Position numbers and translations under genes: made by a program. This document shows positions 57,940-64,000 of a stretch of 64,000 nucleotides of DNA, piece after piece (the first letter of the stretch is position 1; every line of letters begins with the position of its first letter). The stretch is from an uncultured Bacteriovorax sp. GTDB taxonomy: Bacteria > Bdellovibrionota > Bacteriovoracia > Bacteriovoracales > Bacteriovoracaceae. The stretch covers positions 62,001 through 126,000 of the forward strand of contig CAMLMH010000005.1 of the NCBI GenBank assembly GCA_946481315.1, written 5' to 3'. The notes under the pieces were generated by a model. The model worked only from the letters and a program-made list of their open reading frames with translations. It was not told the DNA's origin and ran no database searches.

Positions 57940-59138
57940 GCTGCAAATTTTTTTTCTTTTAACTCTTCATTAAAACAGATAATAACGGCACTTTCATCTA
58001 GATCTTTGGTATTAACCAGAATCACCGGTTTGTTGATAAAATGCCGGAATGGATTCTGTTCTTCTTCACAGGCCTTGCTCGCAGCCCATGTATCCTTGCA
58101 GATCCATATATAAAGACCCAGAGAAAGAAAGACGTTGGAAAAAAGTCCAAGGGTTGGTGATACATTCTCAGCGATTGGTAAAGTAATGGCCAGAATGACC
58201 AAGTTTCCAGCAGCAATTACGGTAGAAGTTTGAGAAGCAGAAAAATGAAAGCGAGAGCGAAGGATGTGGTGAAGGTGCAAACGATCACCTCTAAATGGTG
58301 AACGTCTTGACCAAAGTCTTCTAACAAATGATATTCCTAGTTCATTAAGCGGCAGTGAACACAAAAGCAGCACATAAGCCAGACTACCAATAGGTGAGTG
58401 CGTTTTATTCAGGGTAATGAAATTGGAAAAACCCAGAACTAAAAAAGTTAAGCCGATAAAGCTTCCACCGATTTCTCCCAAATAGAGTTTAGCCGGCTCT
58501 TTGTTATAAAAATAAAATGCGTTCAATGAAGCTATTGCTACTACAGATAAATTAAGTGCAAAGCTATTTTTAGTAATATAAGAAACCGCAAAAAAACCAA
58601 GAAGTGTGGAAGTCGCTGTTTTGATGGTCATCGTATCGAGTCCATCCAACAGATTAGATCCATTGACCAGGGCCATTCCAAAAATAAACATAACGGGAAC
58701 TGTTAAGGCGATTGAGTCGGAATACATTGATGCTGAAAAAAGAGAGACAAGTCCCACGCCCATAATCTGAAAAATAAGTTTTAGCCTGGCGCGCATTTCG
58801 TACTTATCATCAAAGAATCCATAAGCAGTGATTATAATGGCCGGAATAAGGGTAACTGCTGCCTGATGGTCGCTGACGTTATAAAAGAGGAAGATACACA
58901 CGGCCGCGGCTAGCGGAAGACCGCCTAATAAGCGTGCGGCAGAAGTTGACTTTTCTGATCTGACATAAAAGATACTACCCGGTTGTAGAGTAATTAAATA
59001 TTGATATCCAGCTAAACTAAAGATAAAACTAAGGACAAATGTGAAGAACGTTTCAAAGGTTAGCATTCGTTGATTAAGCTCCTTCGCTTGTATAATGGAC
59101 TGTTCGTACATCTTAAGAAAATGTTTAGATTTTTTCAC
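57936..59138 (-). CDS. Undecaprenyl-phosphate sugar-1-phosphate transferase (WecA/MraY type)
   Basis: Integral membrane transferase that starts glycan assembly on undecaprenyl phosphate. As drawn, 400 residues from a GTG; the in-frame ATG at 59066 has AAGGAG 12 bases upstream and may be the real start (376 residues). Catalytic signatures are YGFFDDKYEMRARLK (D110, D111) and NGSNLLDGLD (162-168), with the cytoplasmic HLHHIL motif of the sugar site near 305. There are about ten membrane helices and a C-terminal hydrophilic extension of roughly 40 residues. It lies opposite the locus it probably primes. Confidence 0.88.
   Translation of the reverse strand: MKKSKHFLKMYEQSIIQAKELNQRMLTFETFFTFVLSFIFSLAGYQYLITLQPGSIFYVRSEKSTSAARLLGGLPLAAAVCIFLFYNVSDHQAAVTLIPAIIITAYGFFDDKYEMRARLKLIFQIMGVGLVSLFSASMYSDSIALTVPVMFIFGMALVNGSNLLDGLDTMTIKTATSTLLGFFAVSYITKNSFALNLSVVAIASLNAFYFYNKEPAKLYLGEIGGSFIGLTFLVLGFSNFITLNKTHSPIGSLAYVLLLCSLPLNELGISFVRRLWSRRSPFRGDRLHLHHILRSRFHFSASQTSTVIAAGNLVILAITLPIAENVSPTLGLFSNVFLSLGLYIWICKDTWAASKACEEEQNPFRHFINKPVILVNTKDLDESAVIICFNEELKEKKFAA
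59070..59096 (+). promoter_or_regulatory. Candidate extended -10 promoter of the HD-GYP gene
   Basis: TTGATT and TATAAT with TG one base before the -10, 15 bases apart. The start of transcription would be about 70 bases before the HD-GYP start. It overlaps the first codons of the divergent transferase frame, favouring the shorter start for that gene. Confidence 0.45.
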
Positions 59139-59174
59139 AATAAAAATTGATTACAGAAATTCAAGGAAGAATAT

Positions 59175-60431
59175 TTGCAAAAGTTTTTAATTTATCTTCA
59201 GGATAAGACAGAACAAAAATTTTATTCCCATTTACTAGAAGGTTATTTTACCTGTGAGGTCATCGCTGTTGGCGAATGGGAAAAAGCATTACAGTTAATA
59301 AGTGATGCGAACATTGGACTGGCCATTTTAGTAAATGCCGACGAAAAACAAATGGTATCTCTTACAAAAATGGGCATTAAAATACCTGTTTTAGTTCTCT
59401 CAAAAACGGCTAATTCAAAAACAGCCTTGCCCGCCAATTTCACCATTAAGGTTAGTAATAAAACACCAAAGCAGATAATCGACTTTATTCACGATACGCT
59501 GGCGGTTGAAGGCGGAAAACAAAAAGCCATTGATTTTTGCCGCGTAAGAAAAAATCTAATACTGGAACTTGGAAGTGTTGTTTGTGATGTTTATCTCAAG
59601 AAAGATGAAAAGACATTCGTCCAGCTTTTAAAAAAGAATGAAGCAATAATTGGTAGGTCGGCGCAAATTAAAAATGCTGCCTCGGATTTTGTCTATGTTA
59701 AAGACAGTGATTTTCCATTTTTTCTGAATCACCTGCAGACCCAGAAAACGACTAACCCCATTGTTTATCAAGAGTTGTTTCATGAAGTGGCTAACAAGCT
59801 AGGTGTGAATGAACTGACTCTTGGCTACGCCAACACAGCAATGGCATCTTTTGTATCAAATATAAAAGAGAAAAAAGATCTTAAAAAAGTATGGGACACA
59901 TTCGTATCCCGCAAAAATTTTCTTTCGGAGCACAGTTTTATTGTGGCTTTTCTCTGCAACTCAATGCTGATGCACTCAAGATGGAAAAGCCCGGACGCGA
60001 CTTTAAAAATTTGTCTGGCTGCACTTTTTCATGATGTAGCTTTTAAAGAGTTAGATTTATCTATACTGGAATTGAAAGAGCCTAAAGACTGGACTGATAT
60101 CTCACGAAAAAGATACGATGAACTTTATCATCATCCCAACGATTCACTGAAAATAATTTCTGAATTTAATAATTTCCCATCAGACGTTATTAAAATCATC
60201 AGTCACCATCATGAAAAATATGATGGAAGTGGCTATCCAAGAGGCCTGGACCATTCAAAAATTCTCCCGCTTGGTTGTTTTTTTAATGTAGCCCATGAAG
60301 CTACGGCAGAAATGTTTGATAAAGAATTTAATGCAGAAACCATTCAGGGATATTTACAGCAGAAGAAGAATTTGTACAAAGAAGGCGCTTTCGCCGAAGC
60401 AATAAGCGCCCTGGAAAAAGCCTTAAGCTAA
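59175..60431 (+). CDS. HD-GYP-domain protein with degenerate receiver domain
   Basis: A 418-residue protein. The TTG start is preceded by AAGGAAG. Residues 1-110 look like a response-regulator receiver without the phospho-accepting Asp (LAILVNADEKQ at that strand). Residues about 245-415 form an HD-GYP fold: H253, LFHDVAFKEL (H286, D287; the usual HDIGK is changed), HH at 319-320, SHHHEKYDGSGYPRGL (344-358). The later DxYDALT is NVAHEAT. It is therefore probably a degenerate or altered c-di-GMP phosphodiesterase. It may control the adjacent glycan locus. Confidence 0.88.
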   Translation: MQKFLIYLQDKTEQKFYSHLLEGYFTCEVIAVGEWEKALQLISDANIGLAILVNADEKQMVSLTKMGIKIPVLVLSKTANSKTALPANFTIKVSNKTPKQIIDFIHDTLAVEGGKQKAIDFCRVRKNLILELGSVVCDVYLKKDEKTFVQLLKKNEAIIGRSAQIKNAASDFVYVKDSDFPFFLNHLQTQKTTNPIVYQELFHEVANKLGVNELTLGYANTAMASFVSNIKEKKDLKKVWDTFVSRKNFLSEHSFIVAFLCNSMLMHSRWKSPDATLKICLAALFHDVAFKELDLSILELKEPKDWTDISRKRYDELYHHPNDSLKIISEFNNFPSDVIKIISHHHEKYDGSGYPRGLDHSKILPLGCFFNVAHEATAEMFDKEFNAETIQGYLQQKKNLYKEGAFAEAISALEKALS

Positions 60432-61921
60432 TTGATGTAAAAGCGTTTAATGGTGTTGTCCCAAATTTCTTGTTTGCCTGTAATGTAATTCTTTGCAGTG
60501 TTGTCAGGAGAAAACACCCTTTCTTCCTTCCAGATATTTTTTAATGCATCCATGTCCGTTAATCCGGCACCAATTGCAGCAGCGAGTGCAGCGCCAAAGG
60601 ATGTAGTTTCGATAATCTTAGGACGAATGATCTTTGTTTCGGATATGGTCGCCTGAATTTCCATTAATAAATTATTTTCAACGGCACCACCGTCGACTTT
60701 GAGAGTGGGCATTGGCATTTTTGTGTCTTTTCTGAAGGCGCGAATAAGGTCATTAATAGAGAAAGCAATCCCTTCCAGACAAGCACGTGCAATGTGTGGA
60801 CCGGCTGAATCACGAGTCAGTCCAATAAGAGCAGCTTTAGCTTCTGCATTCCAATGAGGGGAGCCAATACCGGTGAAATAAGGAAATAGCAGAATATTCT
60901 TTGTTTCTTCCAGACTTTTAATCTGTCGGGCAAGCCCTTCGATCTCAGAACTCTTGTTGATTAGTTTTAAATTGTCTCTGACCCATTGAACTGCTGCCCC
61001 GGCAATATAGCTGGATCCTTCGAGTGCATAACAAATTTTATTTTTGTATTTGTATTCGATCGTCGTTAAAAGACCGGACGATGACATGATCATATCCTCT
61101 CCTGTGTTGAGAACGATAAAAGCTCCTGTCCCATAGGTGCATTTCATTTCACCTTTCTGAAATCCGGCTTGCCCAAATAGGGCAGATTGCTGATCTCCTA
61201 AAATTCCAGTCACCGGAATTCCATCGGGCAAAAATGAAAGTCCTGCTGTTTTTCCAAACTCAGAAAAGGAGTCTTCAATTGAGGGTAGACAGGCGGAGGA
61301 GACACCGAAAAGATTCATCAGCTCCTGATCCCAGTTACCGGATTTAATATTCATCAACATGGTACGGGAGGCATTGGAAGCATCAGTTTTAAAACTTTTT
61401 CCATTTGTCAGTTTATATAACAGAAATGTATCAATCGTTCCGAAACAAAGCTCTTGATTGTCGCGAGCTTTTTTTACAGTATCAATGTGGGTGAGCATCC
61501 AGTTCATCTTACTGGCAGAAAAATAAGGATCGATTGGCAAACCAGTTTTTGCTTTTATTGTTTCGCTAAAACCTTTGGTCCGTAATTCAGAACAATAGTC
61601 ATGAGTTCTTCTGTCCTGCCAGACTATTGCGTTTGTCAGAGGTAAACCACTTTTGTTAAATGCACACGTCGTTTCACGCTGGTTGGTTATCCCGATAGCG
61701 ACAATGTTGCCGGCGTCGACATTTTGTTGCTTAATTAAATTGCTTACCGTGTACTCAACAGTAGACCAAATATCATTCAGATTATGTTCTACCCATCCTG
61801 GACGAGGGTATATTTGAGGATACTCTTGATTCATCTTGCCGATAAATGTGAATTTTTCAGCGTCAAGTAAACACGCAGTGGTGCCGGTCGTACCTTGATC
61901 AATGGCGATGATGTACTTCAT
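60428..61921 (-). CDS. glpK: Glycerol kinase
   Basis: Phosphorylates glycerol to sn-glycerol-3-phosphate. 497 residues. DQGTTGTTACL (the family has DQGTTSSR), YPRPGWVEHNLNDIW, the substrate strand NQRETTCAFN, and the C-terminal LKVDGGAVENNLLMEIQA of FGGY kinases are all present. The ATG is at 61921. Its stop overlaps the converging HD-GYP gene stop. A small pilin-like gene lies nine bases upstream on the same strand. No glycerol transporter gene is visible. Confidence 0.97.
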   Translation of the reverse strand: MKYIIAIDQGTTGTTACLLDAEKFTFIGKMNQEYPQIYPRPGWVEHNLNDIWSTVEYTVSNLIKQQNVDAGNIVAIGITNQRETTCAFNKSGLPLTNAIVWQDRRTHDYCSELRTKGFSETIKAKTGLPIDPYFSASKMNWMLTHIDTVKKARDNQELCFGTIDTFLLYKLTNGKSFKTDASNASRTMLMNIKSGNWDQELMNLFGVSSACLPSIEDSFSEFGKTAGLSFLPDGIPVTGILGDQQSALFGQAGFQKGEMKCTYGTGAFIVLNTGEDMIMSSSGLLTTIEYKYKNKICYALEGSSYIAGAAVQWVRDNLKLINKSSEIEGLARQIKSLEETKNILLFPYFTGIGSPHWNAEAKAALIGLTRDSAGPHIARACLEGIAFSINDLIRAFRKDTKMPMPTLKVDGGAVENNLLMEIQATISETKIIRPKIIETTSFGAALAAAIGAGLTDMDALKNIWKEERVFSPDNTAKNYITGKQEIWDNTIKRFYIN

Positions 61922-61930
61922 AATGGGCCT

Positions 61931-62134
61931 CTATGGAATGTTGAGTGTACTATCTGGGCGGGCAATGATATTAACCATAACTTCCCAGCGGGTTCCTATC
62001 ATGTATCGAAAGCCCTTCAGGAAGCCGAAGGAAATGGTAACCATGATAAGCAGAATAAATATAAACTCCAAAAAAGTCTGACCTTTTTGATTGCGAGTTA
62101 AATTCGGCTGTGGTGGTGTTAAATGGTTCGACAT
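61931..62134 (-). CDS. Small TadE/pilin-like protein
   Basis: A 67-residue protein. After a 17-residue polar start comes the pattern QKGQTFLEFIFILLIMVTIS, the Gly-x-x-x-x-Glu plus hydrophobic helix of TadE-like or type IV pilin-like proteins. A short polar tail follows. No clear Shine-Dalgarno site is seen, and the ORF overlaps alternative frames, so it could be spurious, but the helix signature is convincing. It lies nine bases before glpK on the same strand. Confidence 0.55.
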   Translation of the reverse strand: MSNHLTPPQPNLTRNQKGQTFLEFIFILLIMVTISFGFLKGFRYMIGTRWEVMVNIIARPDSTLNIP

Positions 62135-62168
62135 ATAATAAGTGTATGTTCAAGTGGAGCAGTTTCAA

Positions 62169-62720
62169 ATGAAGAAATTTTTACCTTTAATTTTATTTAT
62201 TATGGCCTTTTCCGCCGTTGTTGTCTGGCAAATAGGAATTAAAAAGTTCGGTAACAACGTGGCCCGGGAAAGCAGTGCAGAATATAAAGCATATGAGCAA
62301 CTTTTTATGCAGGAGAACTTTCAAACCACAAAGGGGGAAATGCTTCAGCTTCCCAAGGTTAAAGCACCTTTGGTCGTCGTTAATTTCTGGGCTTCGTGGT
62401 GCATACCTTGTCTGGATGAGATGCCATCAATGTTAAAATTAAAAAAGCATTTCGGTGAAGATAAAGTAAACATTGTCGCTATAAATACAGACGAAGACGA
62501 GCAATTACGTAATATTCAGAAAATCCAGCAACAATTAAAATTAGGCAACGAATTTATCATTGTTCCGGATAAATCAATGAAACTGGCTGAAAAATTTAAA
62601 GTAAGTGCAATTCCGGTATCTATAATCTATCTCAACGGAAGAGTTGTACACGTAAGCAATGGTCCGATGGATTTTTTCTCAGAGGAATTTAAAGGGCAGG
62701 TAAATCAGTGGCTTCAATAG
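62169..62720 (+). CDS. TlpA-like thiol:disulfide oxidoreductase
   Basis: The ATG at 62169 has GGAG nine bases upstream and gives 183 residues; the frame extends to 62142. A signal anchor (KFLPLILFIMAFSAVVVWQI) is followed by a thioredoxin fold: VNFWASWCIPCLDEMPS with the CIPC active site, the cis-Pro strand SAIPVSIIYLNG. It is periplasmic, with the membrane anchor, and probably reduces or isomerises disulfides of exported proteins. Confidence 0.92.
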   Translation: MKKFLPLILFIMAFSAVVVWQIGIKKFGNNVARESSAEYKAYEQLFMQENFQTTKGEMLQLPKVKAPLVVVNFWASWCIPCLDEMPSMLKLKKHFGEDKVNIVAINTDEDEQLRNIQKIQQQLKLGNEFIIVPDKSMKLAEKFKVSAIPVSIIYLNGRVVHVSNGPMDFFSEEFKGQVNQWLQ

Positions 62721-62721
62721 C

Positions 62722-63105
62722 TTAGTAAGTAGCGGAACCACACGGAGCATAGCTCACAATCTTTTTAATATCCCCATTTCGGATAGCTGCTTGTGCCTCA
62801 ACTTCGTTATAGGTCACACCGTCATCTCCACAAACTTGCTGAGCGACTGAAGGAGTGCAGTTACCCTGTACAAATTGTTTAACACCATAGCAGTTAGCTG
62901 TACAAGCATTCAAATAAGTGACGTGCGAGTTTCCATTGAAACCGCAAACGGGTATATTATCACCGGTAGTACATGAACATTCCTGCCCGCCACCACCTAG
63001 GGCCGAGACAGATTTGGTCGTTTTAGTTTCTGCCAGCTTGTCAGCTCCGCATGAGACCAGAAGAATTAATAAAGATGTTAGTAATAAGCTTATTAACTTT
63101 TTCAT
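62722..63105 (-). CDS. Lipoprotein with Kazal-type serine protease inhibitor domain
   Basis: The ATG at 63105 gives 127 residues; a TTG at 63123 is also in frame. The signal peptide ends in the lipobox LLVSC. After a Gly-rich spacer comes the Kazal core: CSCTTGDNIPVCGFNG, VTYLNACTANCYG, then VQGNC, matching C-x-C...PVCG.dG.tY.N.C.A.C...G.C. A second incomplete cysteine pair (VCGDDGVTYNEVEA, APCG) suggests a half-domain. It may protect the cell against its own or prey proteases (inference). It converges with the TlpA-like gene. Confidence 0.88.
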   Translation of the reverse strand: MKKLISLLLTSLLILLVSCGADKLAETKTTKSVSALGGGGQECSCTTGDNIPVCGFNGNSHVTYLNACTANCYGVKQFVQGNCTPSVAQQVCGDDGVTYNEVEAQAAIRNGDIKKIVSYAPCGSATY

Positions 63106-63141
63106 ACTAAGCTTATCGACCAAAATCTGGACAGCATTAGA

Positions 63142-63999
63142 TCACAGGGCGAGGTTTTTGCCCCAATTATAGCTTACCCGAGCAATTGAATCGGCATTAA
63201 AGACACTAAAGCGTGGCTTCATGCCAGTTAATAAAGCTCCCTGTTCTTTCAAACCCAGGGCATGAGCGGCATTAAGGGTGATGGCCGTCCACAATTCTGC
63301 CACATTCATTTTATACATAGGTGCAGCTATTGAGGCGATTAAAAGGAGATTATCACAATGGCAGGAGCCTGGATTATAGTCTGAAGCGATAGCGACTTTA
63401 GCTCCAGAATCCAGGAGCGCCCGGGCATTAGCCTGAGGCTTTCCAAGGAATAAACCAGTTCCCGGGAGTAGTGTGGCAACAGTAGAACTTTGAGCGAGGG
63501 CTTCAATTCCATCGTGTCCAGTTTTTAACAAATGATCAGCGGATAAGGCCTTAAAACGGGTTGCGAGAACAGCACCCTTGTTATCGTTAAATTCATCTGC
63601 ATGTATTTTTGCCGGAATGTTATGTCTTTGAGCCCTTTCAAAAAGTGCAATGACATCTTCGTCAGAGAAGTAATTTTGTTCATGAAAAATATCGACGCAA
63701 TCAATGATCTGCTCTTCAGCCAGCTTATCCAGTAGCGGAAGAACAATTTCTTTTACATACTGATATGAAGAAGAAAATTCCTTGGGCACAGCATGCGCAG
63801 CCATAAAAGTATTGATTATCTGAATGTCGGGTCGAACAATGTTTTTCAAGTCATGGATGAGTCGGGAAATTTCATATTCTTTTTCAAAGTTTAATCCGTA
63901 CCCGGATTTAATTTCGATTGTACCAACACCATATGCATGAATGGCCTTCACTCTTTGTTGGGCAAGTTTTAGCAACTCACCACGAGAAAGAGCGTTGGT
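63142..63999 (-). CDS. hutI: Imidazolonepropionase, C-terminal part (5' end outside window)
   Basis: Third enzyme of histidine degradation; a zinc/iron amidohydrolase. The frame is open to the right edge (about 285 residues). Family features: EIKSGYGL, MAAHAVPKEF, CVDIFHEQNYF, AKIHADEFND with the metal-binding His, LSADHLL, and SDYNPGSCHCDN near the active site. No other hut gene falls within the window. Confidence 0.95.
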   Translation of the reverse strand, partial: TNALSRGELLKLAQQRVKAIHAYGVGTIEIKSGYGLNFEKEYEISRLIHDLKNIVRPDIQIINTFMAAHAVPKEFSSSYQYVKEIVLPLLDKLAEEQIIDCVDIFHEQNYFSDEDVIALFERAQRHNIPAKIHADEFNDNKGAVLATRFKALSADHLLKTGHDGIEALAQSSTVATLLPGTGLFLGKPQANARALLDSGAKVAIASDYNPGSCHCDNLLLIASIAAPMYKMNVAELWTAITLNAAHALGLKEQGALLTGMKPRFSVFNADSIARVSYNWGKNLAL

Positions 64000-64000
64000 G

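Noticed and set aside
61895..62168. Other overlapping frames around the TadE-like gene (plus strand 61895, minus strand 61971)
   Set aside because: They lack ribosome sites and recognisable features; the 61931-62134 frame has the better membrane-helix signature.

Overview
This window looks like the replication-origin region of a moderately low-GC Gram-negative bacterium. The gene set suggests a Bdellovibrio-and-like-organisms relative (Bacteriovorax/Peredibacter type). That assignment is an inference from gene order (atpI-B-E split from atpF'FHAGDC, dnaA-dnaN-recF-gyrB-gyrA beside rpmH-rnpA-yidD-yidC-mnmE-mnmG-rsmG-parA-parB), the lipoproteins, the HD-GYP protein and the outer-membrane-type proteins. 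No rRNA, tRNA, CRISPR array, insertion sequence or prophage was recognised.

Layout. 1-5.3 kb: the end of pdxA, uvrA, a small exported protein, a TrmH/SpoU methyltransferase and a cysteine-repeat secreted protein. 5.3-9.2 kb (minus strand): a periplasmic solute-binding-like protein, F0 genes atpE, atpB, an atpI-like and an atpZ-like gene, a GNAT acetyltransferase and a TPR lipoprotein. 9.25-18.7 kb (minus): gyrA, gyrB, recF, dnaN, a 619-bp DnaA-box-rich intergenic region (putative oriC) and dnaA. 18.8-27.5 kb (plus): rpmH, rnpA, yidD, yidC, mnmE, mnmG, rsmG, parA, parB and a bactofilin, with two parS-like sites. 27.6-33.6 kb: atpF', atpF, atpH, atpA, atpG, atpD, atpC. Genes run away from the putative origin on both sides, as expected for leading-strand coding.

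33.6-43.8 kb: a large anchored protein of unknown function, a serine beta-lactamase-like protein, a patatin-like lipase, a small HTH/coiled-coil protein overlapping an outer-membrane-barrel-like protein, ligA, radA and a small exported protein. 43.9-59.1 kb: a surface-polysaccharide locus. It has two BY-kinase/ParA-fold proteins without a recognisable P-loop, a Wzz-type chain-length protein, an SLBB protein, four glycosyltransferases, a WecG/TagA-type transferase, a Wzx-like flippase, a Wzy/ligase-like protein, a hexapeptide acyltransferase, two proteins of unknown function and a convergent WecA/MraY-type priming transferase. 59.2-64 kb: a degenerate HD-GYP protein, glpK, a TadE/pilin-like small protein, a TlpA-like thioredoxin, a Kazal-type lipoprotein and the 3' part of hutI.

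Most notable: the G5 loop of MnmE is expanded by in-frame 30-bp repeats built from a small palindrome that resembles the hairpin after parB. Two near-identical parS sites flank mnmG-rsmG, one of them inside the rsmG coding end. The 10-mer TGARTACTCA is clustered in and before the unknown gene at 33.7 kb and is read in more than one frame. The polysaccharide locus carries paired pseudo-kinases instead of an active BY-kinase.
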